Shown here in pieces: positions 46,359 to 54,983 of a stretch of 64,000 bases of DNA. Positions within the stretch are counted from its first letter, which is position 1. The number at the start of each line of letters is the position of its first letter. The stretch is from JBBROS01 sp965213845 (GTDB lineage: Bacteria > Pseudomonadota > Alphaproteobacteria > Acetobacterales > Acetobacteraceae): contig CBDCAI010000003.1 of the NCBI GenBank assembly GCA_965213845.1, positions 62,001 through 126,000 of the forward strand, read 5' to 3'. The translations under genes were made by a program, and so were the position numbers. The notes below the pieces were generated by a model that did no database searches, was not told the origin of the DNA, and worked only from the letters and a program-made list of their open reading frames with translations.

Positions 46359-46747
46359 CCGCAGGCGTTCCCGCGCAGCGCGTAGGTGACGACGCGCTGG
46401 TCGGCCACCTCGAAGGTGGTCTCGCAGCGATAGGGCACGATCTCGGCCGGGAATGCGCCGAACCCGGCCCCGATGCCGGCGCCGAAGTAGCGGCCGTGGA
46501 AGCCGCCGCCGTAGAAGCCGCTGCCGACGATCTCGGCCGGGTGCTGCTCCTCGTAGGCCAGGAACCGGCGGCCCCCGGTCTCGAAGGTGCGGGACGGGAC
46601 GCCCATCCGGCGGACGAGCTCCGTCTCCGGCTGGCCGACGAGCCGGTCGAGTAAGGCCACGCGGCCGCTGCCGGTGGCGCAGGCAGCCAGGGTGAGCAGC
46701 AACGGGAGTGCAAGCAGCGTCGGGGCGGCGGGGCGCATCTCGGTCAC
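46355..46747 (-). CDS. hypothetical lipoprotein, about 130 aa
   Basis: A signal peptide with lipobox LTLAAC (LLALPLLLTLAACATG) precedes a mature part of about 105 residues: ALLDRLVGQPETELVRRMGVPSRTFETGGRRFLAYEEQ resembles the SmpA/OmlA-like fold seen in small outer-membrane lipoproteins, followed by a glycine- and phenylalanine-rich loop (GFYGGGFHGRYFGAGIGAGFG) and an end with cysteines (YRCETTFEV, LRGNACG). The start may be ATG at 46747 or 46738. It forms a two-gene unit with the 40-residue lipoprotein. Confidence 0.75.
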   Translation of the reverse strand: MTEMRPAAPTLLALPLLLTLAACATGSGRVALLDRLVGQPETELVRRMGVPSRTFETGGRRFLAYEEQHPAEIVGSGFYGGGFHGRYFGAGIGAGFGAFPAEIVPYRCETTFEVADQRVVTYALRGNACG

Positions 46748-46778
46748 ATCGGCGCAGGGCGGCGCGGTTCAAGCGCTC

Positions 46779-47783
46779 TCACGAGAGTTCTATCGGCAGC
46801 CACTGGACTTGGTCGATACGGTCGGCGCCGGCGGCGATCATGGCCAGGCGGTCGAAGCCCATGGCGATGCCGGAGGCGGCGGGCATGAGGCGGAGCGCTG
46901 CGAGCAGGTCGCGGTCCATGGGCCAGTCGGGGCCGGAGGCGGCGTGGCGGCGGGCGCGGTCGTGGGCGAACCGCGCCTCCTGCTCATCGGGGTCGGTCAG
47001 CTCCTCGAAGGCGTTGGCGAGTTCCATGCCGCAGACGAACAGCTCGAACCGCAGGGCGACGCGGGGGTCGTGGGGGTCGCGGCGGGCCAGGGCGGCCTGG
47101 GCGGCGGGCCAGTGCGTGAGGAAGGTAGGTCGGTCGCGGCCGAGCTGCGGCTCCACCCGGGCGAGCAGCAGGCGGAAGAACAGGTCTTCCCAGGTCTCGT
47201 GGTCGCGCAACGCAACGCCGGCGGAGTCGGCCAAAGCGGCGGGGTCGCCCGCGGTGCCCAGCACGTCGGCGCCGGCGTGGCGGTGGAACGCCTCGGCCAC
47301 GGTCAGGCGCTCGAACGTCCGGAGGTCCGTCGTGACGCCGCTGCTGGTGACGGCGGGCGGCAGGACGGCGCGCAGGAACTGCTCCGTCTCGTCCATCAGC
47401 CCGGCGAACGACAGGCCCGGACGATACCACTCCAGCATCGTGAACTCGATCTGGTGGCGGGCGCTGCCCTCGTTGTTGCGCCAGACGCGGGCGAGCTGGA
47501 CGATCGGGCCTGCGCCGCCGGCCAGCAGCTTCTTCATGGCGAACTCCGGGCTGGTGTGCAGCCACAAGGCGCGGCCCATGCCGTGGGAGTCGGCGACGTC
47601 GGTCCGCAGCGCATGGAGATGGACCTCCTCGCCGGGGGTGGGGACGGCGTGGGGCGTCTCGACCTCGGTGTAGCCATGCGCGGCGAAGAAGGCGCGGGTC
47701 GCCCGGGTCAGCAGGGCACGGCGGCGCAGGAAAGGCATGCGGTCGGCCAGGCGATCGGGGTGCCAGGCCGGGGTGGGCGTCAT
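46779..47783 (-). CDS. epmA: EF-P lysine lysyltransferase-like protein EpmA (PoxA/GenX)
   Basis: A 334-residue class II lysyl-tRNA synthetase-like protein without the anticodon-binding domain, as in EpmA. Motif 1 region TRAFFAAHGYTEVETPHAV, motif 2 VWRNNEGSARHQIEFTMLEWY and motif 3 ASGIAMGFDRLAMIAAG are visible. EpmA attaches beta-lysine to elongation factor P, helping ribosomes through proline runs. Neither efp nor epmB is in the window. It ends 32 bases from the lipoprotein start and begins four bases from the end of the VOC gene. Confidence 0.93.
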   Translation of the reverse strand: MTPTPAWHPDRLADRMPFLRRRALLTRATRAFFAAHGYTEVETPHAVPTPGEEVHLHALRTDVADSHGMGRALWLHTSPEFAMKKLLAGGAGPIVQLARVWRNNEGSARHQIEFTMLEWYRPGLSFAGLMDETEQFLRAVLPPAVTSSGVTTDLRTFERLTVAEAFHRHAGADVLGTAGDPAALADSAGVALRDHETWEDLFFRLLLARVEPQLGRDRPTFLTHWPAAQAALARRDPHDPRVALRFELFVCGMELANAFEELTDPDEQEARFAHDRARRHAASGPDWPMDRDLLAALRLMPAASGIAMGFDRLAMIAAGADRIDQVQWLPIELS

Positions 47784-47787
47784 GGGC

Positions 47788-48159
47788 TCAGACCATGGTG
47801 AAGGCGCTGAGCTTGTTGCCGTCGAGGTCGCGGAAGTAGCCGCTGTAGAATCCCTTGTCGCCGCGGGGCCCCGGCGCGCCCTCATCCGTGCCGCCGAGGC
47901 TGAGCGCCAGGGCATGCAGCCGGTCCACCTGGGCGGCGTCCTTGGCGGCGAGGGCGACCATCACGCCGTTGCCGACCGTCGCCTTGTGGCCGTCGAAGGG
48001 CTGGGTCACTCCGATGCCGGCGCCGCCGCCCGGCGTGGCCCAGGCGACGCCGCGGTCGCCCACCATCATGCGGGGCACGCCCATCTCCGCGGCGATGGCG
48101 TCGTAGAAGGTGACAGCGCGCGCGAGGTCGTTGGTCCCCAGGGTCACGTAGGCGATCAT
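47788..48159 (-). CDS. VOC family protein (glyoxalase/dioxygenase superfamily)
   Basis: A 123-residue single-domain VOC protein: start MIAYVTLGTNDLARAVTFYDAIAAEMG, middle GVTQPFDGHKATVGNGVMVALAAKDAAQVDRLHALAL and end YSGYFRDLDGNKLSAFTMV. The metal or substrate residues are not diagnostic, so it could be a lyase, a resistance protein or a binding protein. ATG at 48159 has GGAAGG upstream. It precedes epmA by four bases and may share its transcript. Confidence 0.88.
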   Translation of the reverse strand: MIAYVTLGTNDLARAVTFYDAIAAEMGVPRMMVGDRGVAWATPGGGAGIGVTQPFDGHKATVGNGVMVALAAKDAAQVDRLHALALSLGGTDEGAPGPRGDKGFYSGYFRDLDGNKLSAFTMV

Positions 48160-48286
48160 GGCACGAACCTTCCTATCGTTTGGCGGGATGGTAGCCGGGG
48201 TCGGGCGGGCGGGCCACCCACGTGGTTGTCGGGGGGTGTTCATCCCTGCCCTTCCCGAAGCGGCGCGCCGAGGCTACATCTTGGGT

Positions 48287-50797
48287 GTGGGAACATTGCC
48301 AGAACCTTTTGCCGCGTGGTTCGCTCGCCGGGGTTGGGTGCCGCGGTCGTTCCAGCTCGGCATGATCGCGGCGGCGGCGGCGGGCGAGAGTGCGCTGCTG
48401 GTTGCGCCGACCGGGGGCGGCAAGACGCTGGCGGGATTCCTGGCCAGCCTGATCGAGCTGACGGCGGCCCCGTGCGAGGGGCTGCACACGCTGTATGTCA
48501 GCCCGCTGAAGGCGCTGGCGACGGACGTCGCGCGGAACCTGGTGGTGCCGATCGAGGAGATGGGGCTGCCGATCAGCGTCGAGACGCGGACGGGCGACAC
48601 GCCGGCCAACCGGCGGAAGCGGCAAAAGGATTCGCCGCCGCAGATCCTGCTGACGACGCCCGAGAGCCTGGCCCTGCTGCTGAGCCAGGAGCATGCGCCC
48701 CGGCTGTTCGCGACGCTGCGGGCGGTGGTGGTGGACGAGGTGCATGCGCTGGCGGGCACGAAGCGGGGCGACCAGCTGGCGCTGTGCCTGGCGCGGCTTT
48801 CGGTGCTGGCGCCCCGGGCGCGGCGGGCGGGCCTGTCGGCCACGGTGGCGCACACGCAGGCGCTGCTGGACTACGTGGGCTGCGGCACGCCGCCGCGGCT
48901 GATCCAGGTGGCCGAAGGGGTGCCGCCGGCGCTGCGCATCCTGCTGCCGGAGGACCGGCTGCCGTGGTCGGGCCACATGGGCCTGACGGCGGCCTCGCGC
49001 ATCCTGGAGCGGATCGCGGCGCACGGCATGACGATCGTGTTCGTCAACACGCGGGCGCAGGGGGAGCTGATGTTCCAGGCGCTGTGGAAGCTGAACACCG
49101 AGACGCTGCCCATCGCCATTCACCACGGCAGCCTGGATATCGGGCAGCGCCGGAAGGTGGAGGCGGCGATGGCGGCGGGCGTGCTGCGGGCGGTGGTGGC
49201 GACGAGCAGCCTCGACCTCGGGATCGACTGGGGCGGGGTGGACCAGGTGATCCAGGTGGGAGCGCCGAAGGGGGTCTCGCGCCTGGTGCAGCGGGTGGGG
49301 CGGGCGAACCACCGGATGGACGAGGCGAGCAACGCGTTGCTGGTGCCGGCGAACCGGTTCGAGGTTCTGGAGTGCGAGGCGGCGATCGAGGGGGTGGCGG
49401 CCGGGGAGCAGGATGGCGCGCCGCCGCCGCCCGGGGGACTGGATGTGCTGGCGCAGCATCTCCTGCTGATGGCGGCCGGCGCGCCGTTCCTGCCGGACGA
49501 CGCGTTCGCGGAGGTGTGCCGGTCCGCGCCCTATGCCCAGCTGACCCGGGCGGATTTCGACGACGTGCTGCGCTTCGTCGAGGATGGCGGCTATGCGCTG
49601 GCGGCATATGAGCGGTATCGCAAGCTGTTCCGCGATTCCGCCGGGCTGGTGCATGTCGTGTCGGCGCGGATCGCCCGGCAGGCGCGCATGAACATCGGGA
49701 CCATCGTGGAAGCGCCGCTGCTGAAGGTTCGGTATGGCGGAAGCGGGCGTGGGGGTGGCGGCGGGTCGCTGGGCGAGATCGAGGAGAGCTTCGTCACCAT
49801 GATGTCGCCGGGGGACACCTTCATGTTCGCCGGGCGGCTGCTTCGCTACGTGCGGCTGCGCGAGACGACGGTGGAGGTGGCCGATGGCGGCGGGGGGGAG
49901 CCGATGGTGCCCGCCTATGCCGGGGCGCGGCAGCCGCTGACCACGAACCTCGCGGCCCGGGTGCGCGCCATGCTGCACGACCCGGCCACCTGGTCGCACT
50001 ACCCGGATTCGGTGCGGGAATGGCTGGACCTGCAGACCGAACGCAGCGAGCTGCCCGGGGAGGACGATCTTCTGGTGGAGGTGTTCCCGCGCAACGGCCG
50101 CTGGTTCCTGGTCGCCTACTGCTTCGAGGGGCGCAACGCCCACCAGACGCTGGGCATGCTGCTGACCCGGCGCATGGAGCGGTTCGGCATCAGCCCGCTG
50201 GGCTTCGTCGCGACCGACTACGTGATCGCCGTGTGGTCGGCCGAGGAGCCGGTGGACGTGGCGGCGCTGTTCGACCAGGACATGATGGGCGACGACCTCG
50301 AGGCCTGGATGGCGGAAAGCAGCATGTTGCGGCGGACGTTCCGCAACGTGGCGGTGATCTCGGGGCTGGTGGAGCGGAACCAGCCGGGGCAGGAGCGGAC
50401 GCGGCGGCAGGTGACGGTGAACACGGACCTGATCTACGACGTGCTGCGGAAGCACCAGCCGGACCATGTGCTGCTGCGCGCGACCTGGGCGGACGCGGCG
50501 GGGGGGCTCACGGATGTCGGGCGGGTGGCGGCGATGCTGGGCCGCGTGGCGGGCCGGGTGCGGCATGTGCGGCTGAGCCGGGTGTCGCCGCTGGCAGTGC
50601 CGGTGCTGCTGGACATCGGGCGGGAGTCTGTGCGGACGGAGGGCGGGGAGGACGCGCTGCTGGCCGAGACGGAGGCGCTGGTGGCCGAGGCGACGGGTGA
50701 GGCGCTGCCGAGCGAACGGCCGATGCGGGTGCATCCGGTGCACCGGGCGAACCTGGCGATCCTGCAGCGCAAGCCGCGCAACCGGCGTTCGGCATGA
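48287..50797 (+). CDS. ligase-associated DNA damage response DEXH-box helicase
   Basis: An 836-residue Lhr-type superfamily 2 helicase. Walker A VAPTGGGKTLAGFLASLIEL lies near residue 40, motif II VVVDEVHAL near 155, SATVAHT near 200, and the helicase C motifs IVFVNTRAQGELMFQAL, SSLDLGIDWGGVDQVIQVG and RLVQRVGRANHRMD follow. The size and C-terminal domain match the helicase found with LigD-like ligase, a SNM1-like exonuclease and PdeM in a conserved repair cassette. The start is not certain; GTG at 48287 gives the usual LPEPFAAWFARRGW beginning. The gene overlaps pdeM by four bases. Confidence 0.9.
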   Translation: MGTLPEPFAAWFARRGWVPRSFQLGMIAAAAAGESALLVAPTGGGKTLAGFLASLIELTAAPCEGLHTLYVSPLKALATDVARNLVVPIEEMGLPISVETRTGDTPANRRKRQKDSPPQILLTTPESLALLLSQEHAPRLFATLRAVVVDEVHALAGTKRGDQLALCLARLSVLAPRARRAGLSATVAHTQALLDYVGCGTPPRLIQVAEGVPPALRILLPEDRLPWSGHMGLTAASRILERIAAHGMTIVFVNTRAQGELMFQALWKLNTETLPIAIHHGSLDIGQRRKVEAAMAAGVLRAVVATSSLDLGIDWGGVDQVIQVGAPKGVSRLVQRVGRANHRMDEASNALLVPANRFEVLECEAAIEGVAAGEQDGAPPPPGGLDVLAQHLLLMAAGAPFLPDDAFAEVCRSAPYAQLTRADFDDVLRFVEDGGYALAAYERYRKLFRDSAGLVHVVSARIARQARMNIGTIVEAPLLKVRYGGSGRGGGGGSLGEIEESFVTMMSPGDTFMFAGRLLRYVRLRETTVEVADGGGGEPMVPAYAGARQPLTTNLAARVRAMLHDPATWSHYPDSVREWLDLQTERSELPGEDDLLVEVFPRNGRWFLVAYCFEGRNAHQTLGMLLTRRMERFGISPLGFVATDYVIAVWSAEEPVDVAALFDQDMMGDDLEAWMAESSMLRRTFRNVAVISGLVERNQPGQERTRRQVTVNTDLIYDVLRKHQPDHVLLRATWADAAGGLTDVGRVAAMLGRVAGRVRHVRLSRVSPLAVPVLLDIGRESVRTEGGEDALLAETEALVAEATGEALPSERPMRVHPVHRANLAILQRKPRNRRSA

Positions 50798-51525
50798 CGG
50801 CCGCGCCGCTGCACCTGGCCGGGCACCGGCTGATGCTGGACCCGTTGGGCGGCGTGATGTGGCCCGAGGCGGGGGTGCTGGTGGTGGCGGACCTGCATCT
50901 GGAAAAGGGCTCGGCCTGTGCGCGGCGGGGGCGGCTGGTGCCGCCCTGGGACACCGGGGCGACGCTCGACCGGCTGGCGCTGCTGCTGCGGCGCTGGCAC
51001 CCGCGGACAGTGGTGGCGCTGGGCGACAGCTTCCATGACGCGCATGGGGCCGGGCGGATGGCGGCGTCGGACGCGGCGCGGCTGCGGGCGATGACGGAGG
51101 CGGCGCATTTCGTCTGGGTGCTGGGCAACCACGACCCGACGCCGCCGCCGGGCCTGCCGGGCGAGGCGACGACGGAATGGGCGCGGGACGGGCTCGTGTT
51201 CCGGCACCAGGCCACGGCGGGCGCGAAGGCCGAGCTGTGCGGCCACCATCATCCGAAGGCGAGCATCGAGACGCGAGCGGGGCGGATCACGCGGCCTTGT
51301 TTCGTGTCGGACCAGCGGCGCCTGATGCTGCCGGCGCTGGGGGCCTATACCGGCGGGCTGGACCTGGGGCACCCGGCCATCGCTCGGCTGTTTCCCCGGG
51401 GCGGCCGCGCCTTCCTGCTGGGCCAGGGGCGGCTGTTCAGCTTCTGTCTGTCGCAGGCGGCCCCGGCCTATCTGCCGCAGGGCGGGGGCGTCGCCGGTCC
51501 GGCTGGGGCGGGACGGCCGGGCTGA
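50794..51525 (+). CDS. pdeM: ligase-associated DNA damage response endonuclease PdeM
   Basis: A 243-residue metallophosphoesterase. The two-metal motifs are complete: VVADLHLEKGSAC near residue 30, VVALGDSFHDAHG near 75, VLGNHDPTPPPG near 108 and CGHHHPKASIE near 150. PdeM proteins travel with the ligase-associated helicase and are thought to process DNA ends. ATG at 50794 overlaps the helicase stop (ATGA). The ligase and exonuclease members of the cassette are not in the window. Confidence 0.92.
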   Translation: MTAAPLHLAGHRLMLDPLGGVMWPEAGVLVVADLHLEKGSACARRGRLVPPWDTGATLDRLALLLRRWHPRTVVALGDSFHDAHGAGRMAASDAARLRAMTEAAHFVWVLGNHDPTPPPGLPGEATTEWARDGLVFRHQATAGAKAELCGHHHPKASIETRAGRITRPCFVSDQRRLMLPALGAYTGGLDLGHPAIARLFPRGGRAFLLGQGRLFSFCLSQAAPAYLPQGGGVAGPAGAGRPG

Positions 51526-51630
51526 ACCCTGACGGGTGGCGTTGCGTTGCGGTGGTGATTGAACGAGGTGGAATAAACCTCATATCGCTTTCACAATGCA
51601 CGATAACGCGCATCGACGAAGGAGCTTTGG

Positions 51631-53193
51631 GTGAAGCAGGAGGCGCCGGCGATCGTCTGGTTCAGGCAGGATCTGCGCGTGGCGGACCATGCCGCCTTGG
51701 CGGGCGCGCTGGATGCGATGGCGCAGCCCGGCGGTGGGGTGATCCCCGTCTATGTGCTGGACGATGCAGCCGCGGGGCCCTGGGCGCTGGGCGGGGCGGC
51801 GCGCTGGTGGCTGCATCATAGCCTCGTGTCGCTGCAGACAGCCCTGGCGGAGCGCGGCTCCAGGCTCGTGCTACGCCGTGGCCGGGCCGAGGAGGTGCTG
51901 CCGGCGCTGATGGCGGAGACGGGGGCCGTCGCGATCCATGCCGGGCGGATGCACGAGCCCTGGGCGCGGCAGGTGGAGGCGCGGCTGGAGGCGGCGGTCC
52001 CGGGGCAGCTGCACCTGCACCGCACCGCGACGCTGTTCGACCTGGCGGAGATCCGGACCAAGACCGGCGGCATCTATGGGGTCTACACCCCGTTCGCCAA
52101 GTCGCTGCGGCTGCGCGGCAACCCTGCGCCGACGATCGCCACGCCCGACCGCGTCCCCGCCCCCGGGACGTGGCCGGGCTCCGACCCGCTGGAAGATTGG
52201 CGGCTGCTGCCGACCAGGCCCGATTGGGCGCCGGGGTTCCGCGAGACGTGGCAGCCGGGCGAGGCGCCGGCGCACGAGCGGCTGGCCGTCTTCGTCGACC
52301 GGTATGTCCATGGCTACGACGTGGGCCGCAACCTGCCGGGGCAACCGGCGACGTCGATGCTGTCGGCGCACCTGCATTGGGGCGAGCTGTCGCCGGGGCA
52401 GGTGTGGCATGCGGCGGCGGCGGCGAAGAAGACCGCGGGAGACGGGCTGGGCGTCTATTTGGGCGAGCTGCTGTGGCGCGAGTTCGCCGCCTACCTGCTG
52501 TTCCACAACCCGCATCTGCCGGAGCGCCCGCTGCGCCCGCGCTTCTATGCGCTGCCGACCCGGAACGCGCCCGGCGAGCTACTGGCGTGGCAGCGGGGGC
52601 GCACCGGCATCCCCATCGTGGACGCCGGCATGCGGCAGCTGTGGCACATCGGCTGGATGCACAACCGGGTGCGCATGATTGCCGCGTCGTTCCTGGTCAA
52701 GCACCTGCTGATCCCGTGGCGGGCCGGCGAGGACTGGTTCTGGGACACGCTGGTGGATGCGGACCTGGCGAGCAACGCGGCCAGCTGGCAGTGGATCACC
52801 GGGTGCGGCATCGATGCCCAGCCGTTCTTCCGCGTGTTCAACCCGGTGGGCCAGGGCGAGAAGTTCGACCCGAACGGCGCCTATGTCCGCGCCTGGGTGC
52901 CGGAGCTGGCGCGGGTGCCGGACCGCTTCGTGCACGCGCCCTGGACGGCCCCGCCCGAGGTGCTGGCGCAGGCCGGGGTCACGCTGGGGCGGACGTATCC
53001 GCGCCCGGTGGTGGACCTGGCCGAGGGGCGGGCCCGGGCGCTGGAGGCCTATCGGAGCACGGCGCCGAACGGCGCCGAGGTCTCTCCGAGCATGGCGCCG
53101 AACGGCGCCGAGGTCTCTCCGAGCATGGCGCCGAACGGCGCCGAGGTCTCTCCGAGCATGGCGCCGAACGGCGCCGACGAGGCGGCTGCGTGA
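51631..53193 (+). CDS. phrB: deoxyribodipyrimidine photolyase with repetitive tail
   Basis: A 520-residue photolyase/cryptochrome that repairs UV pyrimidine dimers with light. The N-terminal antenna domain starts IVWFRQDLRVADHAAL; the FAD domain holds ELLWREFAAYLLFHNPHL, GMRQLWHIGWMHNRVRMIAASFLVKHL and DADLASNAASWQWITGCGID. GTG at 51631 follows AAGGAGC. After the normal end (about residue 480) comes a low-complexity tail of the unit APNGAEVSPSM repeated 3.5 times, encoded by a 33-base tandem repeat. The following phosphatase gene overlaps its stop (GTGA). Upstream, GGAATAAA at 51570-51577 may be a stress-promoter -35 element. Confidence 0.94.
   Translation: MKQEAPAIVWFRQDLRVADHAALAGALDAMAQPGGGVIPVYVLDDAAAGPWALGGAARWWLHHSLVSLQTALAERGSRLVLRRGRAEEVLPALMAETGAVAIHAGRMHEPWARQVEARLEAAVPGQLHLHRTATLFDLAEIRTKTGGIYGVYTPFAKSLRLRGNPAPTIATPDRVPAPGTWPGSDPLEDWRLLPTRPDWAPGFRETWQPGEAPAHERLAVFVDRYVHGYDVGRNLPGQPATSMLSAHLHWGELSPGQVWHAAAAAKKTAGDGLGVYLGELLWREFAAYLLFHNPHLPERPLRPRFYALPTRNAPGELLAWQRGRTGIPIVDAGMRQLWHIGWMHNRVRMIAASFLVKHLLIPWRAGEDWFWDTLVDADLASNAASWQWITGCGIDAQPFFRVFNPVGQGEKFDPNGAYVRAWVPELARVPDRFVHAPWTAPPEVLAQAGVTLGRTYPRPVVDLAEGRARALEAYRSTAPNGAEVSPSMAPNGAEVSPSMAPNGAEVSPSMAPNGADEAAA
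53061..53177 (+). repeat. 33-bp in-frame tandem repeat at the photolyase 3' end
   Basis: Three full 33-base copies (53061-53093, 53094-53126, 53127-53159) and an 18-base partial copy (53160-53177) are identical as far as can be seen. Each contains two GGCGCC palindromes separated by GAAC and encodes APNGAEVSPSM. Perfect identity suggests recent expansion. Confidence 0.9.
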
Positions 53194-53918
53194 CATCGGG
53201 CGACGTCATTCCTGCCGAGGCCGCATCGGGCGGCGTCATCCCGGGCGGCGTGCCGCTGCGGATCGTCGGGGACGTGCATGGCGATGTCCGGGCGTTCCGG
53301 GCCGCGGTGGCGACGGAGCGGTTCGTGGTCCAGCTGGGCGACCTCAGCGATCACGGGCCGGACAGCGCCGGGGTGATCCGCCTGATGCTGGAGATCATGG
53401 CGGAGAAGCGGGGGCTGTTCATCCTGGGCAACCATGACCGCAAGCTGGGCCGGGCGCTGTCGGGCCTGGGCGTACGGATGGACGGGGCGCTGCAGGCGAC
53501 GCTGGAGCAGCTGGACGAGACACTGCGCAAGCAGGCGCTGGCCGCGATCGAGGCTGCGCCGGCCTGGTTGACGCAGCATGGGCGCGCCGGGGGGGCGCGC
53601 GCCTTCGTGCATGGCGGGTTCCATCCGGCGATGCTGGACGAGCCGCCGCCGCCCGCCCTGGGCCGCGTGTCGGCGATGATGTCCCGCGCGCTGTTCGGCG
53701 AGACGACGGGCCGGATGCAGCCCGACGGCTATCCGGAGCGGGTGCTGCGCTGGGTGGACCGCATCCCGGGCGGGCTGACGATCTATTGCGGGCACGACCA
53801 GCGCAGCACGGACGGGCGGCCCTATGTGCGTCACGGTGCCTCGGGCGGCACGGCCGTGTTCATGGACACCGGCGCCGGCAAGGGCGGCCATCTGTCCTGG
53901 ATCGACCTCGAGCCGTGA
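53190..53918 (+). CDS. PPP-type metallophosphoesterase
   Basis: A 242-residue protein with the motifs of the PP1/ApaH/PrpA group: LRIVGDVHGDVRAFRAA near residue 24, VQLGDLSDHGPDS near 50, LFILGNHDRKLGRAL near 80, AFVHGGFHPAML near 140 and IYCGHDQRSTDGRPYV near 200. It may act on phosphoproteins or dinucleoside polyphosphates. GTG at 53190 overlaps the photolyase stop, and its own stop overlaps the next GTG, so it sits in a photolyase - phosphatase - DUF2332 operon. Confidence 0.85.
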   Translation: MTSGDVIPAEAASGGVIPGGVPLRIVGDVHGDVRAFRAAVATERFVVQLGDLSDHGPDSAGVIRLMLEIMAEKRGLFILGNHDRKLGRALSGLGVRMDGALQATLEQLDETLRKQALAAIEAAPAWLTQHGRAGGARAFVHGGFHPAMLDEPPPPALGRVSAMMSRALFGETTGRMQPDGYPERVLRWVDRIPGGLTIYCGHDQRSTDGRPYVRHGASGGTAVFMDTGAGKGGHLSWIDLEP

Positions 53919-54964
53919 CGGAGGCCACGGTCCGCGAGGCGTTCGGTCAGCAGGCCGAGTGGTGCGCGCGGCTGGGCTCGCCGTTGACGGCGCTGCTGAT
54001 GGACCAGGCGGCCCGGCACCTCGACCGGAGTACGCCGGTGGGGCGGCGCATCCTGGACTGGCCCGGCGCCCCCTCCGCGCGGTTCGACGCGGTGCCGCTC
54101 CGTCTGGCCGGGGCGTTGCATGCGCTGGTGCGGGCCGGGCAGGCACCGGCGCTGGCCGCCTGCTATCCCCCGAACCCGCAGCCGGACGGCGATGCGCTGT
54201 GGACGGCGGTGGCGGCCACGCTGCGGGACGCGGACGCGGCGCTGCAGCCGTGGCTGGACAGCGCGCCGCAGACGAACGAGGTGACGCGGTCGGCGATCCT
54301 GATGGCGGGGCTGATGGTGGTGGCGGGCGAGACCGGGCTGCCGGTGGCGTTGTACGAGCTGGGCTCGAGCGCCGGGTTGAACCTGGTGCTGGACCGATAC
54401 CGCTACCGGGTGGGGACGGTCGAGACCGGGCCGGAAGATGCGGCGCTGCGGCTGGAGCCGGAGTGGCAGGGGCCGTCGCCGCCTTTGGTCCGCCTGCACG
54501 TCGTCTCCCGCCGCGGTGCCGACCTGAACCCGCTCGATGTCACGAACCCCGGGGATGTCGCGCGTCTGCTGGCCTATGTCTGGGCCGACCAGGGTCAGCG
54601 GCAGGCGCGCATCCGCACCGCGATCGGCATCGCCGCGGTGGACCCGCCGCCGCTCGATCGGGCCGATGCGGCGGACTGGACCGAACGGATGCTGCACCCG
54701 GCGGGCACACCGGGCGTCGTGCGCGTGCTGATGCACTCGATCACGTTCCAGTATTTCCCGGCCGCGACCCAGGCGCGCATCCGGTCGCACCTCGACCGCG
54801 TCGGCGCCCTTGCGACACCCGACGCCCCCCTGGCCTGGTTGCGGTTCGAGGCGGACCCCGCGACGGCGCAGAGCCCTGCCCTGCAGCTGACGACCTGGCC
54901 CGGCGGCACGACACGCACGCTGGCGAGGGGCAGCCCGCATGGGCACTGGGTCGCCTGGCACTAG
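53915..54964 (+). CDS. DUF2332 family protein
   Basis: A 349-residue soluble protein of the DUF2332 family, recognised by AFGQQAEWCARLGSPLTALLMDQAARHLD, LALYELGSSAGLNLVLDRYRY-like ALYELGSSAGLNLVLDRY, RRGADLNPLDVTNPGDVARLLAYVWADQ and MHSITFQYFP. The GSSAGLNL segment looks like a nucleotide- or SAM-binding turn, but no reaction is established for the family. GTG at 53915 overlaps the phosphatase stop (GTGA). Confidence 0.85.
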   Translation: MTEATVREAFGQQAEWCARLGSPLTALLMDQAARHLDRSTPVGRRILDWPGAPSARFDAVPLRLAGALHALVRAGQAPALAACYPPNPQPDGDALWTAVAATLRDADAALQPWLDSAPQTNEVTRSAILMAGLMVVAGETGLPVALYELGSSAGLNLVLDRYRYRVGTVETGPEDAALRLEPEWQGPSPPLVRLHVVSRRGADLNPLDVTNPGDVARLLAYVWADQGQRQARIRTAIGIAAVDPPPLDRADAADWTERMLHPAGTPGVVRVLMHSITFQYFPAATQARIRSHLDRVGALATPDAPLAWLRFEADPATAQSPALQLTTWPGGTTRTLARGSPHGHWVAWH

Positions 54965-54983
54965 TCTCGGCGGCTCCAGGGGT

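Noticed and set aside
53061..53177. Possible CRISPR array
   Set aside because: Units are directly adjacent with no spacers and are in frame with the photolyase, so it is a minisatellite.
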